Of a DNA stretch of 64,000 bases, positions 60,237 to 64,000 are shown one piece after another (within the stretch, counting starts at the first letter, position 1; each line of letters begins with the position of its first letter). The position numbers and the translations under genes were made by a program. The stretch comes from Paenibacillus wynnii. GTDB lineage: Bacteria > Bacillota > Bacilli > Paenibacillales > Paenibacillaceae. The DNA is taken from assembly GCF_000757885.1 (NCBI RefSeq), contig NZ_JQCR01000002.1, positions 682,001 through 746,000 on the forward strand. The letters are read 5' to 3'. The notes beneath the pieces were generated by a model. It ran no database searches. It saw only the letters and a program-made list of their open reading frames with translations, and was not told where the DNA came from.

Positions 60237-60959
60237 TTAAATGCCGCAAGAGCCGTCCGAGCAGCCGTCATCGGAAGAAGCTTTTGAAGAATCAGTCCCT
60301 ACTAACTGCAAACCTGGAGCCTTCTGCTCCTCCGCCCATACGGTATCCAGAACCTCCGTGAATACAGGCCCGGGTTGTGCACCCGAAATCGCATATTTAT
60401 TATTAACTACAAAGAACGGCACGCCTGTGACTCCCAGACGCTGTCCCTCCTCAATATCTCCGTTTACTTGATCGGCATAAGCATCCGATTCCAGCATATC
60501 GAGCGTTTCTTGCTCATTTAAACCAATCTCACCAGCCAACTGTGTCAGTACAGACCGATCCCCAAGATTCACCGAATCCGTAAAGTATGCACGCAGCAGC
60601 CGTTCCGTCATTTCTGCACCTTTCCCCTGCTTAGTTGCATAGTGGGTTAATCGGTGGCTGTCGAAGGTGTTAGTGGGCACAATGCTGTCGAATTGAAAAT
60701 CCAAACCGACACCTCTAGCCTGCTCCGCCAGTTGTTCATTCATCGCTATGGCTTTATCTCGGGTCATTCCGTACTTAGCCGCAAGCATATCATGGATATT
60801 CGGGTTTCCATGCACTTTTGCCGAAGGATCTAATTGAAAGCTGCGAAAAACAACTTCCACCTGATCGCGATGCGGGAACTGGCTTAATGCATTTTCAAGT
60901 CTTCTTTTACCTATATAACAGAACGGACAGGCATAATCGGACCAAATATCTATCTTCAT
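60237..60959 (-). CDS. DsbA-family oxidoreductase, FrnE type
   Basis: A 240-residue thioredoxin-fold protein with the redox motif CPFC at residues 11-14 and the cis-Pro loop TGVPFFV. An alpha-helical insert lies between (residues about 60-165). A C-terminal tail ends CSDGSCGI, a CX4C pair (233 and 238), a feature reported for Deinococcus FrnE where it works with the main CxxC. No signal peptide, so cytosolic. Start ATG has AGGAGG upstream. Role in oxidative stress or disulfide exchange is inferred. Confidence 0.85.
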   Translation of the reverse strand: MKIDIWSDYACPFCYIGKRRLENALSQFPHRDQVEVVFRSFQLDPSAKVHGNPNIHDMLAAKYGMTRDKAIAMNEQLAEQARGVGLDFQFDSIVPTNTFDSHRLTHYATKQGKGAEMTERLLRAYFTDSVNLGDRSVLTQLAGEIGLNEQETLDMLESDAYADQVNGDIEEGQRLGVTGVPFFVVNNKYAISGAQPGPVFTEVLDTVWAEEQKAPGLQLVGTDSSKASSDDGCSDGSCGI

Positions 60960-61147
60960 GTAGTTAGCCTCCTATTATTCAATTACTAAATATTCGTCAC
61001 TTACTATTATATAGTTAAATGAGCGAAATTACAAATTTCATTTCCTCTAAATGTTTCAAGTTTTGGACGTTGATCTTTCTCTAGTTATGCTGTAGTTTTA
61101 TGCGAGTAGCGTATAGATACTATTGCTGTATACAGGGAGAGATATTC

Positions 61148-62323
61148 ATGGAGGTCCAATCACAAGAGAAACATAAAAACTGGCCGATTGTTCTGCTGCT
61201 TCTGCTTATGTACGTTATTGTGGCGATGAGCGACAACTTTAAGGGTATTTTTGTTCCGCTGTTTAAAGAGGATTTTGGCGTTAGCAATACGCAGATTGGT
61301 TATGTTCTAACGGCCTGCCTGTTTATGTATGCCCTGTTTCAATATATCGGCGGGATTTTAATTGAAAGATTCGGCTATAAAAAAATCATTTCACTCGGCA
61401 TCATTATTTCTATGGGCGCATTAATTCTTCTGGTGACCTGTAAATCCTTCTTGGTTCTTATCATAGGCCTATCGATATTAAACTCAGGAATCGCCATGTT
61501 CAATGTTGGGGTAAATACTTTAGGACCGGTCATGACAGTGGCTTCAACAGCTGTACTTATGAATTTTGTTAATTTCTCCTATGGAACCGCTAACACAACG
61601 ATGCAGCAGGTCACGGGAAGTCTGTTGAAAAAAGGGGTTCAGTGGCAAACTTTTTACCTTGTTATGCTATTCTGCTGTGCGGCCCTGTTCATTTATTTGC
61701 TGCTGCTGCGAATTCCTTATAAGCCGCAAACCGGAGGAGGCAGCTATAAAAAAAGGGAGTTGTTTCGCAACAAGCTGCTGTACTTTTATATCGCGGCCAT
61801 CGGCTTTTATGTAGCTGCAGAATATGGCATCGGTAACTGGTTCGTTAATTATATGAGTGAAGAATTCTCTCTGGATGCGGAGCGCAGGGCGCTTTATATG
61901 ACCTTATTTTTTGGCCTAATGACCTTTGGAAGAATCTTCGGTGGCTTTATTGCCGACAAATTGGGCTATTTCCGCAGCATTCTTATTTATGGGTCCATTG
62001 CTTCGGTTCTGTGTATCATGGGAATTTCGTTGGGAAAAAGCGGATTGATTCTATTCGCTGCTTCCGGTCTATTCTTCTCCCTGATCTATCCTACTCTGAT
62101 GAGCACAATCCGCGGAACCTTTAAGGAAGGTGCCTCCTATGTGACCGGGTTAATTCTGATGTGCGGCACACTGATTGCCATGGCGGTGAATCTGCTAATC
62201 GGCATCGCCAATGACAGCATTGGTGTATACTACTCCTTCTATATCGTAGCCGGGTGTCTGATACTCAGTACCTTAGCCGTATTGCCAATACGAAAGTGGG
62301 CCGTGCTCATTACTTCCGAGTAA
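61148..62323 (+). CDS. MFS transporter
   Basis: A 391-residue protein with twelve membrane helices in two halves, joined by a cytoplasmic loop (KPQTGGGSYKKRELF, residues about 190-205). The MFS motif A remnant is GGILIERFGYKK between helices 2 and 3 and GGFIADKLGYFRS in the second half. It resembles fucose/sugar-type or multidrug family members, but the substrate is not readable. ATG at 61148 follows GGGAGAGAT. Upstream 60960-61147 has no clear promoter. Confidence 0.82.
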   Translation: MEVQSQEKHKNWPIVLLLLLMYVIVAMSDNFKGIFVPLFKEDFGVSNTQIGYVLTACLFMYALFQYIGGILIERFGYKKIISLGIIISMGALILLVTCKSFLVLIIGLSILNSGIAMFNVGVNTLGPVMTVASTAVLMNFVNFSYGTANTTMQQVTGSLLKKGVQWQTFYLVMLFCCAALFIYLLLLRIPYKPQTGGGSYKKRELFRNKLLYFYIAAIGFYVAAEYGIGNWFVNYMSEEFSLDAERRALYMTLFFGLMTFGRIFGGFIADKLGYFRSILIYGSIASVLCIMGISLGKSGLILFAASGLFFSLIYPTLMSTIRGTFKEGASYVTGLILMCGTLIAMAVNLLIGIANDSIGVYYSFYIVAGCLILSTLAVLPIRKWAVLITSE

Positions 62324-62700
62324 TTTACTAAATAAAAATCAAACTGCTAAAGACTTACTCGTTGGGAGTGTGGTCGTTACTACAGTGAATGTTTGGACTT
62401 CCAGCCGCTGTTGTCTCCAGATTTCTTTATTTTTACCGCTGTCGGCGGATGAAATCCGGAGACAAAGGCGGCCGCTGACGCTCTTCCAGTTCCAAAATTC
62501 CCTTTCGTCACTACCACCTCGAGGTTGTTATTTAGTTCAGAGTCTATATAGTTTTCCTTTGGAAAACTTTCGGGCGAACGCTGCCGCTTTTCCACAATCG
62601 TTCCGTCCTCTCCGCTGCTTTCAGCAGAAAAGGTTTCTACAATCCTCTTAAAAAGCTTGACCACAACCCACTGAAGCATTCCACTATGGATCAAAAACGA
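62324..62700. other. Gene-free stretch with structured repeat element
   Basis: About 375 bases without a gene. From 62404 to 62477, GCCGCtgTTGTCTCCaGATTT pairs with AAATCcGGAGACAAaggCGGC as a stem of about 18 pairs; the loop carries its own CCGC/GCGG hairpin. A second hairpin GTTTTCC-TTT-GGAAAAC is at 62551-62567, and CTGCT-TTC-AGCAG at 62615-62627. I associate this architecture with an interspersed Paenibacillus element, from memory. Confidence 0.55.
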
Positions 62701-62744
62701 AAACCAGCCCTTCTCCAATACACTCGGAGATCGGCTGGTTTTTT
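62700..62744 (-). terminator. Terminator after the glycosyltransferase gene
   Basis: AAAACCAGCC / GGCTGGTTTT with inner CTCC/GGAG, followed by T on both sides. 45 bases past the stop at 62788. Confidence 0.75.
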
Positions 62745-62787
62745 AGCTTTTACAGCTTTGAAGTGCAAAGGTTGCTCATTCGCACAT

Positions 62788-64000
62788 CTACTTTTGAGAC
62801 AGCCCCTCTAATAAAGGAAGTTTCGGAATTACGCTGCTCTCTGATACGCCGCCTATGGGCCACAACCTCATCGCAGCCTCGCGGCCCACGCTTTCCTTAA
62901 ACAGTTCAATTAATTTGGCACTCGTAATCTCTTCCGAATAGTTCAAGCGGACAATTTCTTGTGCTTTCTCCCCCATAGCTTCACGGCTCTTATCATCCTC
63001 CAGCAGCTTCTGCAGAGAAGCCGCAAGGCCAAGCGGATCAAGGTTTTCCACCAGCAGTCCATTTACTCCGTCTTGGACCAGCCCTCTTACACCCATAACA
63101 TTAAAAGCCACCGTTGGAAGTCCGCATGCGCTGGCCTCCAGTATAACCAAAGGCAATCCTTCATAACGTGATGGGAGTACGAATAATTCTGAAGCATTGT
63201 AATAGTTGGCCAGGGTCTCCTTGTCCCGTATGGAGCCGAGCAAAATGACTCTATCCTCCAACCCCTTTTGTACGATTAACTCTTTTAAGCTCTGCTCGTC
63301 CGGTCCACCGCCGGCGATTAATATCTTAAGACGAGGAAACCTCTTCAGATGCTCTGCCGCCTCCACCAACAGGGAATGGCCTTTCTGATGTTCAAACAAA
63401 CGGCCCACGGTGATGATATACCGGGTCTCCGGATCGAGTCCGAGTGCAGCCCGGGCTTTTTTCTTATCCCTTAAGTAAAAGATTGCTGAATTCACGAAGT
63501 TTGGCACAAGCTTTATCCGTTCTGCCATATCCGGGAATTGTGCAACCATATTGCGGTGTTCGTCCTCATTCAGAGTGGTAAGAAATGAAGCTTTATGCAG
63601 CGTACGCTTTTTGATCGGCATAATCCATTTATGAATACTGCCCCCGTGATAGGCGGCAATGATTGGTATATTCAGCTGCTTGGCAGTAAGTGCCAGGCGT
63701 TCAAATCGGCCGGAAGCATATTCCTGAGCGTAGATCAGGTCAATTCCATCTTCCCTCAAAATATCAACAAGATTATTCTGTATCGTGGACACATACTGCG
63801 AGACATACTTCCCGATAGGTGTCCGATGTGAAAAGGGAATGGCGCAATAAGCCTTATAAGGCTTGCTCACCGGTATAAATTTAATCGTACAATCCACCAC
63901 CCCATGCCGGTAAGTCCGAACCTGATCACCCTTCTGCGTAAAATTGTAAATTGTCGTACGGATTCCACTTTTGTTCAAGAGTCTTGCATAATCGAAGGAA
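62788..64000 (-). CDS. Family 4 glycosyltransferase (5' end cut by window edge)
   Basis: At least 404 residues; the frame stays open to the right edge (SFDYARLLNKSG before the internal TTG), so the start is outside the window. GT4 architecture: acceptor half with YAQEYASGRFERLAL and PIIAAYHGGS, then the nucleotide-sugar-binding half with ITVGRLFEHQKGHSLLVEAAE, LIAGGGPDEQSLKELI, and the E-x7-E block PSRYEGLPLVILEASACGLPTVAF. It transfers a sugar, probably to a surface polysaccharide or lipid; donor and acceptor unknown. Confidence 0.88.
   Translation of the reverse strand, partial: SFDYARLLNKSGIRTTIYNFTQKGDQVRTYRHGVVDCTIKFIPVSKPYKAYCAIPFSHRTPIGKYVSQYVSTIQNNLVDILREDGIDLIYAQEYASGRFERLALTAKQLNIPIIAAYHGGSIHKWIMPIKKRTLHKASFLTTLNEDEHRNMVAQFPDMAERIKLVPNFVNSAIFYLRDKKKARAALGLDPETRYIITVGRLFEHQKGHSLLVEAAEHLKRFPRLKILIAGGGPDEQSLKELIVQKGLEDRVILLGSIRDKETLANYYNASELFVLPSRYEGLPLVILEASACGLPTVAFNVMGVRGLVQDGVNGLLVENLDPLGLAASLQKLLEDDKSREAMGEKAQEIVRLNYSEEITSAKLIELFKESVGREAAMRLWPIGGVSESSVIPKLPLLEGLSQK

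Overview
The window looks like chromosome of a spore-forming, low-to-moderate G+C Firmicute, most likely Paenibacillus. Reasons: a gerA-type spore germination operon, a leucine T-box ahead of the ilv genes, an L20-type leader ahead of infC-rpmI-rplT, Bacillus-like ytqA/ytqB and nupNOPQ orthologues, strong AGGAGG-type ribosome binding sites, and several structured intergenic elements of a kind I associate with Paenibacillus. The genus call is inference from gene content; there is no rRNA or tRNA gene in the window.

Left part (1-15.5 kb): the branched-chain amino acid operon ilvB-ilvN-ilvC-leuA runs on the minus strand behind a consensus promoter and a T-box with a CUC (Leu) specifier. leuB (cut by the left edge) lies 9.5 kb further on, separated from leuA by a large LPXTG-anchored adhesin, a decayed transposase fragment, an ECF sigma/anti-sigma/membrane-protein/DUF4097 operon typical of envelope-stress modules, an aldo/keto reductase and a secreted protein of unknown role.

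Centre-left (15.5-31 kb): a GNAT enzyme, a small protein with a Gly/Tyr-rich tail, the nucleoside ABC importer nupN-nupO-nupP-nupQ, an acyl-CoA thioesterase, infC-rpmI-rplT, a membrane glycosyltransferase, a PAP2 phosphatase, trmB, the tRNA wobble-modification pair ytqA-mnmM, manA and an alpha/beta hydrolase.

Centre (31-43.5 kb): a putative type I holin-like toxin with a convergent antisense RNA terminator, a methyltransferase, a repeat-rich gene-free stretch with a 24-bp minisatellite, the recQ / radical-SAM / GNAT-nucleotidyltransferase operon, a gerKA-gerKB-gerKC operon with a fourth small two-helix membrane protein, and an RluA-type pseudouridine synthase.

Sugar region (43.5-53.4 kb): scrK-like kinase, rbsB-rbsA-rbsC importer, two paralogous LacI regulators and a chemoreceptor between them. 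rbsB and the chemoreceptor have near-identical upstream promoter modules, and a palindromic operator recurs upstream of scrK and of an unknown 81-residue gene, so uptake, chemotaxis and metabolism of a sugar appear to be wired together.

Right part (53.4-64 kb): threonine synthase, two unknown genes, a solitary TnpB element with a recognisable right end, a TetR regulator followed by oleate hydratase, a FrnE-like DsbA-family oxidoreductase, an MFS transporter, a structured repeat element and a family-4 glycosyltransferase cut by the right edge.
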